Below, piece after piece: positions 8,670 through 17,921 of a DNA stretch of 64,000 nt. Positions within the stretch are counted from its first letter, which is position 1. Every line of letters begins with the position of its first letter. The notes under the pieces were generated by a model. That model saw only the letters and a program-made list of their open reading frames with translations. It did not search any database and was not told the origin of the DNA. This DNA comes from Bdellovibrionaceae bacterium UBA2316 (lineage in GTDB: Bacteria > Bdellovibrionota > Bdellovibrionia > Bdellovibrionales > Bdellovibrionaceae). The translations under genes and the position numbers were made by a program. Where the stretch lies: positions 1-64,000 of the forward strand of contig DDVI01000002.1 of NCBI GenBank assembly GCA_002345205.1, given 5' to 3'.

Positions 8670-9368
8670 ATGCTTAAAAGATATTTTCAATTCACACTTG
8701 TTTTAGGTCTATTTGGACTAATGGGCATAAGCTGTAGTGGCGGAAAAGATGAAACTGCCTCTAGTAGCAGCTGTACGGATGTAACTGAAACCCTGGGTTC
8801 ACCGAAAACTATCGAAGAAACGGTCGCTCTGATCAACGCCCTACCTAGACCTCTGTCCCTAGGGTGTTTTTTGAATTCGCTTAAAGCACCCCTAAAAGTC
8901 ATGGCCGTTAATAGCTCGGGTAGTGCGCAGCCGGCAGTCGATAATGCTAATCCGCGAATTTTTATAATTCGAAATAATTTAGTTTTAAGTGTCGCAACCG
9001 CCGGTGCGGGTAAATCTCTTTTGGAATTTGGTGAATTTATTAGTGGTAATGAAAGTTTCAAAGGTGAATTAGCTTTCCCAATTGAAGGAACTGTAACCGC
9101 AGATCAGATCATCTCTCAGATGGCACAAACATCGACATCTTCCACGTGCGCCACATGCCATGGCGCCGAACGAAAATTGCAGCATGGAAATTTAGGTGCG
9201 CTATGGGCATCGAATGTTGTAAGACCTAATACGGCTCAAAGAGTGGTATATCCCTACTTACGCGCGCAAGCCTCTTCGTGCAACGCCGAATTAACTCCAC
9301 ATCGTTGTGATATTTTAAAGGCGATCTATACAAAGGGACAAGCTGAAGACGTTGACTTTCCTTATTAG
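8670..9368 (+). CDS. Lipoprotein with single CxxCH haem-binding motif
   Basis: A 232-residue predicted lipoprotein. From ATG 8670 the N-terminus is a type II signal with lipobox LMGISC, so Cys22 would be lipidated. A CATCH motif near residue 170 (about 9147-9161) is the only c-type haem motif. The start at 8613 would put 19 residues before the signal and is rejected. Its last bases overlap those of the converging KefB-type gene by 4. Function unknown; possibly a monohaem surface protein. Confidence 0.65.
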   Translation: MLKRYFQFTLVLGLFGLMGISCSGGKDETASSSSCTDVTETLGSPKTIEETVALINALPRPLSLGCFLNSLKAPLKVMAVNSSGSAQPAVDNANPRIFIIRNNLVLSVATAGAGKSLLEFGEFISGNESFKGELAFPIEGTVTADQIISQMAQTSTSSTCATCHGAERKLQHGNLGALWASNVVRPNTAQRVVYPYLRAQASSCNAELTPHRCDILKAIYTKGQAEDVDFPY

Positions 9369-11179
9369 ATATCCCAGCCAGATCCGGGTTGGGTACGAAG
9401 TTGATTTTCTTCCTCAAACATCTTTTCTAAATCTTCGCGAGCTTGACGAGCTTTTGCCATGAATTCTTTTTCGTTTTTGCGTTTTGAATGCATGTCCTTA
9501 ATAACTTCTAGGTTATGACGTCTAAACATTTGCGCGCGCTTAACACTTTCATAGGCTGACCAGCCCAAACCGCGTAGTACATCGACGCCCATTTTTAGGG
9601 ACGCTTCAAATGTTTCACGCTCGATGCCGTCGATATCTTGATCAATTAAATCATACACATGCTGAATATTTCTAGCGCGAGCGTAGATCTTTAAATGGGG
9701 GAAATGTTCTTTAGCAAGCCTAACCAATTTTAAATTATCATCCACGTTATCAATGGCGACTACTAAAACTTGGGCTTTACGAATTCCCGCAGACTCTAAT
9801 AAATCTAAACGAGTTGCGTCGCCGTAGTAAACTTTAAATCCGAAACGTCGAAGTAATTCAATTTGATCGGGCTCGTGATCCAATACAGTTGCGGTAATTT
9901 TATTTGCATACAAAAGACGTCCAATAATTTGCCCATAACGACCAAAACCAGCGATAATGACTGGATTTTCTTGTTCTTCGATAATATCTGGTTCAACTTC
10001 ACGGCTCTTTTCAAAAAAACGCGCAATGATACGATCATAAAAGAAAACTACCAATGGTGTCGCAAGTAAAGTTAACGCAACAATTGTAATTAATGTTTCG
10101 CCGGTTGTGGTATCAAATATATTAAGTCCCGCAGCTGCCCCTAAGATTACAAACGCAAATTCCCCCACTTGCGCGATCACCAACGAAAAAAATGTAAGCT
10201 GTGATTTGGGTAACTTAAAAATATATCCAACAACAAAATGAATCGCAGTCTTTAGCGCAAACGAACCTAAAACGCAGCCGAATATCAAAAGCGGAGATTC
10301 AAATATAATTTTCAAATTCACCGACATTCCGACCGAAATGAAGAATAGACCCAACAACAAGCCTTTAAATGGCTCAATGTCTGTCTCAAGTGCATGTCTG
10401 TATTCGCTATCCGCTAAAAGAACCCCGCCCAGAAAGGCTCCTAAGGCCATCGAAATATCCAAATACTGCATTAGAAACGCCATTGACATCACAAGTAGCA
10501 AAGAAAACGCAGTGAAAATTTCCCTCAAGTGAATACTCGCGATAAATCTAAGTAGTGGTCGTAACAGCAAACGGCCTGCAACTAAAACAGATAAAATTAT
10601 CACGACTGTTTTGACGAAGTTTACAATTTTAACATCTGTCGATGCTGCGGCTTTACCATCTGCCAGTAGGGGCAAAATACTTAACATCGCAATAACGGCG
10701 ATATCTTGAAATAACAGAATAGAAAAATTAGCATTTCCGGCGGCTGTAGTTGTCGAATTTCGCTCGTTTAGTATTTGCAAACCCATCGCCGTTGAAGATA
10801 ATGAAAACGCCATACCAATCAAAATTGAAGCGGGTAGCGACATTCCAATAAAGTACGAAATACCGGTGAATACCAAAGTATTCAATACAACTTGAGCCGT
10901 TCCCATTCCAAAGATAGGAATACGAAGCGACCATAGTTTTCGAGGATTCAGTTCCAATCCGATAATAAACATGAATAGGACAACGCCGAACTCCGACAAG
11001 TGCATGGTTTCTTGAACATTAGAGATTAATTTAATTCCATGAGGTCCGATAATAACACCGGCGATCAAATACCCTAAGATAGACCCAAGACCGAATTTTT
11101 TGGAAAGTGGTACACAGATCACTGCCGACACAAGAAAAACAATCAAGTTAAAGAAATCGTTAGATCCGTGACCGTTCAC
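9365..11179 (-). CDS. KefB/KefC-type monovalent cation:proton antiporter (CPA2 family)
   Basis: A 604-residue inner-membrane K+/H+ exchange protein. About 12 membrane segments cover residues 1-385, including GYLIAGVIIGPHG, FGVVLFMFIIGLELNP and LFQDIAVIAM, all signatures of CPA2 exchangers. A cytosolic RCK_N/TrkA-N domain follows (VIIAGFGRYGQIIGRLL near residue 408, YYGDATRLDLLESAGI near 453), which binds nucleotide or glutathione adducts in the Kef systems. A charged helical tail ends the protein. It starts at GTG 11179, sharing GTGA with the stop of the KefF/KefG-like gene, and GAGG lies 6 bases upstream. The pair matches a glutathione-gated potassium efflux system, and a gshA lies in the same window. 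Confidence 0.88.
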   Translation of the reverse strand: MNGHGSNDFFNLIVFLVSAVICVPLSKKFGLGSILGYLIAGVIIGPHGIKLISNVQETMHLSEFGVVLFMFIIGLELNPRKLWSLRIPIFGMGTAQVVLNTLVFTGISYFIGMSLPASILIGMAFSLSSTAMGLQILNERNSTTTAAGNANFSILLFQDIAVIAMLSILPLLADGKAAASTDVKIVNFVKTVVIILSVLVAGRLLLRPLLRFIASIHLREIFTAFSLLLVMSMAFLMQYLDISMALGAFLGGVLLADSEYRHALETDIEPFKGLLLGLFFISVGMSVNLKIIFESPLLIFGCVLGSFALKTAIHFVVGYIFKLPKSQLTFFSLVIAQVGEFAFVILGAAAGLNIFDTTTGETLITIVALTLLATPLVVFFYDRIIARFFEKSREVEPDIIEEQENPVIIAGFGRYGQIIGRLLYANKITATVLDHEPDQIELLRRFGFKVYYGDATRLDLLESAGIRKAQVLVVAIDNVDDNLKLVRLAKEHFPHLKIYARARNIQHVYDLIDQDIDGIERETFEASLKMGVDVLRGLGWSAYESVKRAQMFRRHNLEVIKDMHSKRKNEKEFMAKARQAREDLEKMFEEENQLRTQPGSGWDI

Positions 11180-11718
11180 AGGTGGCCTCGCTCAGCAAAA
11201 GTACTCATCAAATCTTTTAGTTTATTTGCATGCACATAAATTTCATCGTGCCCATTCTGCCTCGAAGAATGTAGCACATGCGGGGGATTCCATTTCATTC
11301 CACACAATGAGCACATCTGTTCATACGACCGCATAAAATCAGTCACAGGAAATTTATTCTGTCCTTCTGGGGTATACGTATCAGCTGATCCACCGGTAGT
11401 TATCGATAGAAGAAACTCTTTCCCAGCTAACTCTTTTCCGTTTTCGCCATAAGCAAAACCCGTTTCTAAAACTTCATCCTGCCAAAGCTTTAACAAAGGC
11501 GGCATATTGTTCCAATAAAACGGATGCTGAAAAACAATCAGGTCATGCTTGCGCAGAATTTCTTGTTCTTTTTTAATGTCGATACTGAAATAGGGATACG
11601 TTTCGTAGAGGTCATGAAAGGTGACGTGCGCGAGCTCCTTAACATGACCACATATGATTTTATTGGCGACCGAACGATTTAAGTACGGATGCGCCAATAT
11701 AAATAGAACCTTTTTAAT
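11176..11718 (-). CDS. KefF/KefG-like NAD(P)H quinone oxidoreductase
   Basis: A flavodoxin-like (Flavodoxin_2) protein. AHPYLNRSVANK, FQHPFYWNNMPPLLKLWQDEV and LAGKEFLLSITTGG are the FMN-binding and core motifs of the KefF/KefG/MdaB family, whose members activate Kef antiporters. The first ordinary start in frame is TTG 11697, but that would remove the first beta-strand of the fold (KKVLFIL). The frame is open upstream to ATT 11718, which lies two bases after the POT gene's stop and 7 bases after AGAGG. I therefore extend the gene to a probable AUU start used by coupled re-initiation. It overlaps the antiporter gene by 4 bases. Family certain, start inferred. Confidence 0.8.
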   Translation of the reverse strand: MKKVLFILAHPYLNRSVANKIICGHVKELAHVTFHDLYETYPYFSIDIKKEQEILRKHDLIVFQHPFYWNNMPPLLKLWQDEVLETGFAYGENGKELAGKEFLLSITTGGSADTYTPEGQNKFPVTDFMRSYEQMCSLCGMKWNPPHVLHSSRQNGHDEIYVHANKLKDLMSTFAERGHL

Positions 11719-11720
11719 TT

Positions 11721-13256
11721 CTAAACCTCTTTACCGATAATACTCTTTAATTTTGAATCTGCGATCAAGAAGAATAATCCCACTGTTCCGCCCAAAACTG
11801 CGAATACCATGAAGAATGCGTTTTGCGACATCGAAGTATATAACATTCCCATTAAACCCGCTAAATAGTTCCCCAAGAATGAAGACGCTAACCACATCCC
11901 CATCATCATTGACATGAACCGGGCTGGTGCCAACTTCGTTACAAAGCTTAGACCGATTGGCGATAGGTACAATTCACCCATTGTAACAATCCAAGTTGCA
12001 AGAGCTAGCCAGAACAAGTTCGTCATTGATTTATCGATAGTGATAAAGTTTGAAGCTAATGGAATAGTCAAGAATGCAAATCCAATCAAGAAGCAACCCG
12101 TAGCCATCTTTCTAACTGAGCTTGTCTTACGACCACGAGCACCCCAATAGTTCCACCACATATCTAACAATGGAGCAAAAATGAAGATGAATAAAGGGTT
12201 CAATGATTGATAATTTTCCGCCTGTAGCCCTAAACGAGCCCAGTCCGCTTTATCATCGGCCCAGATTTGCAGAGTGTTACCTTGCTGTTCAAAGATCGCC
12301 CAGAAAAACACTGTACCCATACATAACGTAACCAATGCCGCCACTTTTTTGCGATCCATTTCCCCTTGAACTTGTTTGATACCCCAAACAACTGCCGCAA
12401 TAATCGCAATAACTAAAATAATTTTAAACGTCATCGGAATCATCAAAATCAGAATGAATGCAGCCATTGAGCCCAATAAACCGCCGACCGTTTTCCACAA
12501 GATTCCATTTCTTTCTTTTTCTGGAGCCAATGCTGATAAATTTTCCGCTGGCAGAAGTGTACGACCAAAGTGGTACATTAATAGTCCCACTAACATCCCG
12601 ATACCCGCTAAGCCAAAGCCTACGTGCCAAGGAGTTCCAGGATCTGTTACACCCATTTTTTCACAAATCCATACCGCAAAATTTTTGCAAAGGAATGGAG
12701 AGAAAAAGGCACCCAAGTTAATACCCATGTAGAAAATAGTGAATGCGCCATCACGACGATTATCGCCATCTGGATATAATGAACCTACTTGCGTAGAGAT
12801 ATTTGGTTTGAAAGCACCGTTACCAAGAATTAAGAAAAACAATGCGGGAACGAAAAGGTTTTCAAACGCCATCAAAAAGTGACCGATCGCCATCAAAGCA
12901 CCGCCCACGTATACGCTCTTTCTACGCCCCCAAACTCTATCGGCAAGGATACCACCGAAGTAGGGAGATAAATATACAAAGCCTGTGTATAATCCATAAA
13001 TTTGAGACGCAAACTGCTGAGTGGCCATTTCGCCAAATCCGGTTTCAAGGATGAACTTCAGAGTATCAAATCCAAGAACGCGAGCCATTCTTTCTGGATC
13101 AGCCATCAAATATTTGATCATGTATAAAGTTAAAAGTGCGCGCATTCCATAGTAAGACATGCGTTCCCACATTTCAGCCAAGAACAATACAAAGAGACCC
13201 GCCGGGTGGCCGAAGTACTCTTTACCACCAAATTTCTTTTTTACCCATTCAGACAT
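11721..13256 (-). CDS. POT-family proton-dependent peptide transporter
   Basis: A 511-residue major facilitator protein of the proton-dependent oligopeptide transporter (PTR2/POT) family. The diagnostic E-x-x-E-R motif is in helix 1 (EMWERMSYYGMRALL, about residues 28-42). YLSPYFGGILADRVWGRRK is the family signature after helix 2, and FYMGINLGAFFSPFL lies in helix 5. About 14 hydrophobic segments are visible, typical of bacterial POTs. It imports di- and tripeptides across the inner membrane. GAGGGGG lies just before ATG 13256. The KefF/KefG-like gene begins two bases after its stop, so the three genes down to 9365 probably form one operon. Confidence 0.92.
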   Translation of the reverse strand: MSEWVKKKFGGKEYFGHPAGLFVLFLAEMWERMSYYGMRALLTLYMIKYLMADPERMARVLGFDTLKFILETGFGEMATQQFASQIYGLYTGFVYLSPYFGGILADRVWGRRKSVYVGGALMAIGHFLMAFENLFVPALFFLILGNGAFKPNISTQVGSLYPDGDNRRDGAFTIFYMGINLGAFFSPFLCKNFAVWICEKMGVTDPGTPWHVGFGLAGIGMLVGLLMYHFGRTLLPAENLSALAPEKERNGILWKTVGGLLGSMAAFILILMIPMTFKIILVIAIIAAVVWGIKQVQGEMDRKKVAALVTLCMGTVFFWAIFEQQGNTLQIWADDKADWARLGLQAENYQSLNPLFIFIFAPLLDMWWNYWGARGRKTSSVRKMATGCFLIGFAFLTIPLASNFITIDKSMTNLFWLALATWIVTMGELYLSPIGLSFVTKLAPARFMSMMMGMWLASSFLGNYLAGLMGMLYTSMSQNAFFMVFAVLGGTVGLFFLIADSKLKSIIGKEV

Positions 13257-13385
13257 TATTCCCCCTCAGGATTTTTTGGACCCCCGAGGATTAGCAAAGG
13301 CCAATGGGTTGAGCAACTAAATATTCGGAAAAATAAGGAAAAGTAAGTCCTTGCGGGGGCCTCGATATTCGAAGAAACTAGGTTC

Positions 13386-14375
13386 ATGCATGCTCTATTT
13401 AGATTTCCGTTCGCTACGTCTTTGATAATGGTGTTCCTGTCTTTACTTGGAGTTTATTTCGGTCAAAATTATTTTGCGATCATCTTAGTTCTGGTTTTGC
13501 ATCCTATACTAGATACGCTTATTGGTCGTAAACAGCCACTGGCCCGGGGGCTAAGCCCACTATTTTTTGATCGTTTTCTAATACTCACCGTAGCGGTGGT
13601 CTACGCAGTATGGGCCTATTGTTTTTATTTCTACTTACAGGCGCCGACGTTTGCACAGTCCCTTTTAATCGCCTTAACATGTGGCTTGATGATGGGGTTC
13701 TTGGGTATAACTACGGCTCATGAACTGGTTCATCGACCCGAAGGCCCTCTTAAATGGGCGGGCTTCCTAACTCTATGGATTTTGAACTAGGGTCACTGGG
13801 GCGTTGAGCACGTCTTTGGCCATCACAAGAATGTAGCAACTCCGCTAGACCCCGTATCGGCCAGAAGAAATGAAACAATCTATTTCTACCTAGTACGTGC
13901 GATTGGTGGTTCATTCTTACATTCGTTTAGTTTTGAAAAGCAGAAATCATTTCTAAAAAGTAAAGTTAGGCTTTCTCTGTTGATTCAGTTACTGATGAAT
14001 CTGTTCGTCTTTAGCTTTTGGGGTGTAAATGGTTTAATTTTTCATTGGATCCAAAGCTTGGTTGCGATCGTGTTGTTAGAAGGAGTTGAGTATATCGAAC
14101 ATTACGGCCTTGTTCGCAACAAAATGGACAACGGTTTATTTGAACCTGTAAATGAACGACATTCTTGGGACTGTGATTATTTTCTAACGAACGCGGCTTT
14201 GATCAACTTAGGTTACCATGCCCATCACCATCAAAAGCCCCTGGTTCCCTATCAAGATTTGCACAACAAAGTGGGTAGTCGACTCTTGCCTCTGGGGTAC
14301 TCGTCGATGTTGTTATTGGCCTTTCTTCCGCCAATATACTTTCAATTCATGAATAAACGCATAAACTCTGTTTAG
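13386..14375 (+). pseudogene. AlkB-like membrane di-iron monooxygenase, interrupted by one in-frame TAG
   Basis: One continuous reading frame of 330 codons with a single amber stop at 13788-13790. The product shows the histidine boxes of integral-membrane alkane/fatty-acid hydroxylases in order: HELVHR before the stop, then EHVFGHH and KNVATPLDP, EYIEHYGL and GYHAHHH after it, with about six membrane helices. In family members a tyrosine commonly occupies the place of the stop in the segment before GH..EH, so TAC or TAT to TAG is the likely lesion. Otherwise the gene is intact and unusually well preserved for a pseudogene. It may be recent inactivation, a sequencing error, or readthrough. The role would be terminal hydroxylation or desaturation of a lipid or alkane with a di-iron centre. 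Confidence 0.8.
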
Positions 14376-14568
14376 ATTGAGTCCACATAACTAAATGATA
14401 TAGATAACTATTTTAAAAACTGTATTTACTGAATCGAAGTTCGTTTTTGGAACTGGTTTCATTGTATCTTGAAATGTTTCTACTTTTTTAACTCCCCATT
14501 TGAAGCTTATAGATTAAAATGTTTTATATAATCCATAAGTTATTTTAATCAAACAAGAAGGAGAACTT

Positions 14569-15099
14569 ATGAAAACATTAATCACATTAGCCGCACTCAC
14601 ATTAGTTTCAGTAACATCCATGGCAGAATACCGCGTAGGTCGCGTTTTACATCAAGCCTGTGGTAAAAACGTTGAGGCTTCAACTGCGTATTCAAAGCGT
14701 TCAGGATATGTAGACTCATTCTGCATGTCTTCAATACAGGGCCTTAACGCACAAACGCCTCTTTATACAGCGTACGTAGTTAGCTCGAACCAAAGTGCGG
14801 CGTACGTATTTTCGCAAGTATCCTTGAAGCCAGTCACTGTTTTACCTAATGGCGTAAAAGTTCCTCCATCGAATTATCAAGTTATGGCACTAGAACTTCA
14901 AATTATCGGAACCGTAGAAAAAGGCATGTTTAATAAAATCTATTTCGTACGCGCGCCAGAGAAATTCACTCTTTACGTAAATGCGGATCGAAAAGGCGCA
15001 GCGGCTTCACTATCAGGTTTCGTAACTCCAATGGGGAAAGGCTCCGGTTCATACCCTCTAACGGTTTTAAAATTTGAACCTGTATTTCAAACTATGTAG
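14569..15099 (+). CDS. Small secreted protein of unknown function
   Basis: A 176-residue protein with a canonical signal peptide (MKTLITLAALTLVSVTSMA) and AAGGAG 6-7 bases before ATG 14569. The mature part is beta-rich with two cysteines. A TATAAT at 14527-14532 is a likely -10 element, but no well-spaced -35 is obvious. The 190 bases upstream hold no other gene. It is monocistronic and converges on the ceramidase gene with a 7-base gap. No family recognised. Confidence 0.65.
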   Translation: MKTLITLAALTLVSVTSMAEYRVGRVLHQACGKNVEASTAYSKRSGYVDSFCMSSIQGLNAQTPLYTAYVVSSNQSAAYVFSQVSLKPVTVLPNGVKVPPSNYQVMALELQIIGTVEKGMFNKIYFVRAPEKFTLYVNADRKGAAASLSGFVTPMGKGSGSYPLTVLKFEPVFQTM

Positions 15100-15106
15100 T
15101 TGATAT

Positions 15107-16480
15107 CTAAAAACGATTGGATTTTACAAAAAGTCCGAATGAATTTACGGCATCTTGAACTCCCGAAAGGAACAAGCTGCCGTATGTCTTTCCATAGAAG
15201 CTGTTACATGTTTCGTAACCACCTCTAGCAAACTCTTTATCCGTCAGAATATACCCGAAATAAGAATTGGCTAATGCCAATACCATCGGATTTTCAAATT
15301 TATTATCAAGGCTGAATTTTTCAATCTGCGCGCCTACTTCACTGATCGGCTCCCCCGGAATCATGTAGAAAGTAAGCGGGGACAAGTGAATCATGTTCAC
15401 TTCCATCGGACGATTTAAATCTTTTGGCAACTTTACTCGGAAGAAAAAATTTGCGACCCACTGAAACGGTCTTGGCAGAATCGATCTCATACAAGAACCT
15501 AGATCTGCTTGTGCCGGTGGAAGTTCGATATTAAATGATTTCGAAATAACTGATTTTGTTTCTACCAAATTAGTTTGTTTCCAAAACACATTAATTTTAT
15601 CTGTTAATCGAGTCGTGAACACTTCAATATTTTCCATCGAAGGGAACGACGCAATCGTAGTGCTAAATGATGTTGGCATTGAATCTTCGATTTTTGGTCC
15701 AATATCACCCGCCGCACCCGAGAAGAACATAAACGGGGATTTCGTTCGTTCCACCATTTTGTTTTCGACCATAGCTGGCAAATCACCACTCACTAACAAA
15801 TTATCTGGCCCCAATGCGGTACCGTGAATCGGAAAATTAATAATTGTTACGACTGGATTATTTTTGCTGTTTAAGAACTTAACGATATGTAATTTTGGAT
15901 TAGTAAACGCACCATTTCGGCGATTGTAAATGAAATCGTTTACCGTTCCAGTTACATAACTCATATGAACTTTTTCTAGAGAGTTATAGGCATTCATTGC
16001 CGACTCTACGATACTTTCAGCGAATTGATTAAAGACGTCTTCAAAGTAAACGTCAGTCGCTAGCTGCTGCCAAAGTTTCACTTTCACGTAACCGCCAGGT
16101 CCCGAGTGGGTATGGGTCGCAAACAAATTTACTTCTAATGGACGATTGATCAATTGGCGCAGACGATTTTCAACGTGAGCTCTGAGTTCAGGCTCCATCG
16201 CGATAACTTCTAACGTAGACATAAAGACTAATTGGCGGCCATCATCAATTACGATGGTTTTAGCCAAAGATTCATTCATTTGCCCCGTCGAAGCCCGGAA
16301 ATAGCGAGAGTACGAGGCCGCGGATGTTTTAACCAGGCGGCGCTGGATGTAACCGGCCAGTGAAATCTTCTCTGGAAGATTAACAATTTGCTCAGAATAA
16401 CCAACACTTAGATCTGCAGCATGAGCACACAGAACGGTTAGCGCCGATAAGATAAAACCTAGAATTCCCCTCATATTCAT
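15107..16480 (-). CDS. Secreted neutral/alkaline ceramidase-family hydrolase
   Basis: An exported amidase-like protein. ATHTHSGPGGY, NFPIHGTALG and FFSGAAGDIGP are the zinc-site and active-site signatures of the neutral/alkaline non-lysosomal ceramidase N-terminal domain, which cleaves the N-acyl chain of ceramides. The signal peptide MRGILGFILSALTVLCAHA is clear. The ATG at 16480 is chosen; GTG 16489 and ATG 16474 are alternatives and none has a good ribosome site. At about 457 residues it lacks the C-terminal immunoglobulin-like domain of full-length enzymes (~650 residues). It follows the secreted GH1 glycosidase by some 40 bases on the same strand, suggesting a two-gene unit attacking glycosylated ceramides or similar lipids. 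Confidence 0.82.
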   Translation of the reverse strand: MNMRGILGFILSALTVLCAHAADLSVGYSEQIVNLPEKISLAGYIQRRLVKTSAASYSRYFRASTGQMNESLAKTIVIDDGRQLVFMSTLEVIAMEPELRAHVENRLRQLINRPLEVNLFATHTHSGPGGYVKVKLWQQLATDVYFEDVFNQFAESIVESAMNAYNSLEKVHMSYVTGTVNDFIYNRRNGAFTNPKLHIVKFLNSKNNPVVTIINFPIHGTALGPDNLLVSGDLPAMVENKMVERTKSPFMFFSGAAGDIGPKIEDSMPTSFSTTIASFPSMENIEVFTTRLTDKINVFWKQTNLVETKSVISKSFNIELPPAQADLGSCMRSILPRPFQWVANFFFRVKLPKDLNRPMEVNMIHLSPLTFYMIPGEPISEVGAQIEKFSLDNKFENPMVLALANSYFGYILTDKEFARGGYETCNSFYGKTYGSLFLSGVQDAVNSFGLFVKSNRF

Positions 16481-16519
16481 ATATAACACTAGTTGAGCTA
16501 CTCTAATTTTGTCTACCGA

Positions 16520-17752
16520 TTATTTGGAAACCTCGACGCTTTTGTCGTTTGAAATGATTTTTTTATACTCTAAAGCAAAAGGATACGGCTCCAGAGCCTT
16601 ACTAGTGGCGTTAAATTTGTACATACCATACTTCTCCTTATAACCCACCGACCACTCAAAATTGTCGACCAAGCTCCAATAGAAGTACCCTTTAAGGTTT
16701 ACCTTTTCGCGCATTTCCAGCGCTACCTTAACGTGCCTTTCCATATAGTCTTTCTTCACGTCACCTTTGTCATCTGGCCAACCGTTTTCCGCAATGACCA
16801 TCGGCTTCTTATATTTATCGGCCAAAGTCTGAGTTAAGGATCTTAAACCCTCGGGATCAATAATGCGCTCATTCGGAAATGGACTGGCTTTTACACGATA
16901 GTAATAGTTGTAACCCAAAATATCGATGTGATCGATGATCTTATCTAAATGTCGGAAGTTAAACTCTTGACCCAAATTATAAAAGTAACCAAAAAAATCC
17001 CACCATGCTTTTTCCCATTGAATCATATTTTGAATCGACATGATTTGCAGCTTTGGATCAATGGAACGAATAATTTTTGAAGCCACGATAAAGGCATCCG
17101 CTGACGTATCTACATGTTTGCGAAACAGGCTCAACGAATACTTTGCGCCCGGAGGAAAGATTCCCAAAAAGAATCCCGCCAAACTTTGCGCGTTTGGTTC
17201 ATTTTCAGGCGCGTAGATTTTTACGGTGTCTTTAAATTCCGTCACCATTAAACGAACAAAATCCGGCCAACGTTCAACCAAATTCGCATTCATCCAACCA
17301 AACACTTCTGGGTTTTCAGAATCAAAACCCCAAGAAGGAAATGTCCAATGCCATAAACAAATCACTGGCGTAATTCCGTTAGCAATCAGTTCGTTCACGA
17401 TGTTGTGATAGTGTTTGATGGCTTCCATGTTGTATTTTCCCTTTTCAGGTTCAACACGCGCCCACTCGATGCCAAAACGGTAATGAGTCACACCTAAATC
17501 TTTCAGTGTGGCGATATCACGTTTATATTCAGTATACGAAAATACGCCGTCACCTTTAGGTTCTTTCAATTTTCCGCGATCGAAATATACATCCCAGTCG
17601 GTTTTAAAAAAGCCCGCTTCATTTGGTTTAGCGCCGACATCTTCAGTTTGATAGGATGAGGTAGATATGCCCCACCAAAAATCATTCTTTGCAGCCTTAC
17701 TGTAACTTGCCAATCCGAACACAACTAAAAGACTCATCAAAAAGTTAGGCAA
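16520..17752 (-). CDS. Secreted glycoside hydrolase family 1 (beta-glucosidase-like)
   Basis: A 410-residue exported GH1 enzyme. FWWGISTSSYQTE is the family N-terminal signature, PENEPNA carries the acid/base Glu (TFNEP in most members) and VIAENGWPD carries the nucleophile Glu. GYFYWSLVDNFEW completes the C-terminal signature, so both catalytic residues are present. The N-terminus (MPNFLMSLLVVFGLASYSKA) is a signal peptide, unusual for bacterial GH1 enzymes, which are mostly cytosolic. TTG 17752 follows GGAGG by 4 bases; ATG 17737 is the alternative. The downstream ceramidase gene suggests removal of a beta-linked sugar from a lipid such as glucosylceramide, but this is inference. Confidence 0.88.
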   Translation of the reverse strand: MPNFLMSLLVVFGLASYSKAAKNDFWWGISTSSYQTEDVGAKPNEAGFFKTDWDVYFDRGKLKEPKGDGVFSYTEYKRDIATLKDLGVTHYRFGIEWARVEPEKGKYNMEAIKHYHNIVNELIANGITPVICLWHWTFPSWGFDSENPEVFGWMNANLVERWPDFVRLMVTEFKDTVKIYAPENEPNAQSLAGFFLGIFPPGAKYSLSLFRKHVDTSADAFIVASKIIRSIDPKLQIMSIQNMIQWEKAWWDFFGYFYNLGQEFNFRHLDKIIDHIDILGYNYYYRVKASPFPNERIIDPEGLRSLTQTLADKYKKPMVIAENGWPDDKGDVKKDYMERHVKVALEMREKVNLKGYFYWSLVDNFEWSVGYKEKYGMYKFNATSKALEPYPFALEYKKIISNDKSVEVSK

Positions 17753-17850
17753 AATTCCTCCCCAGAAATTTATTTTGCATGACTAAGGCTAAATTAAAAA
17801 TTTAGACCAAGTCAACTTATCGTTATGAGTGATTATGATGAGAAGTATAG

Positions 17851-17902
17851 AAAAAAAGAGTGCGGCTGCAGAGGGGCTGCGTTTTCCACTCTACAACCGC
17901 AC
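17851..17902 (-). terminator. Strong intrinsic terminator after the fusion-protein gene
   Basis: On the minus strand a 17-bp stem (arms 17886-17902 and 17860-17876, one mismatch and two G-U pairs) with a 9-base loop is followed by TCTTTTTTTC. It lies 20 bases past the stop of the 17922-21518 gene and separates it from the GH1-ceramidase unit. Confidence 0.9.
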
Positions 17903-17921
17903 GTTATGGGGCAAATTTAAA

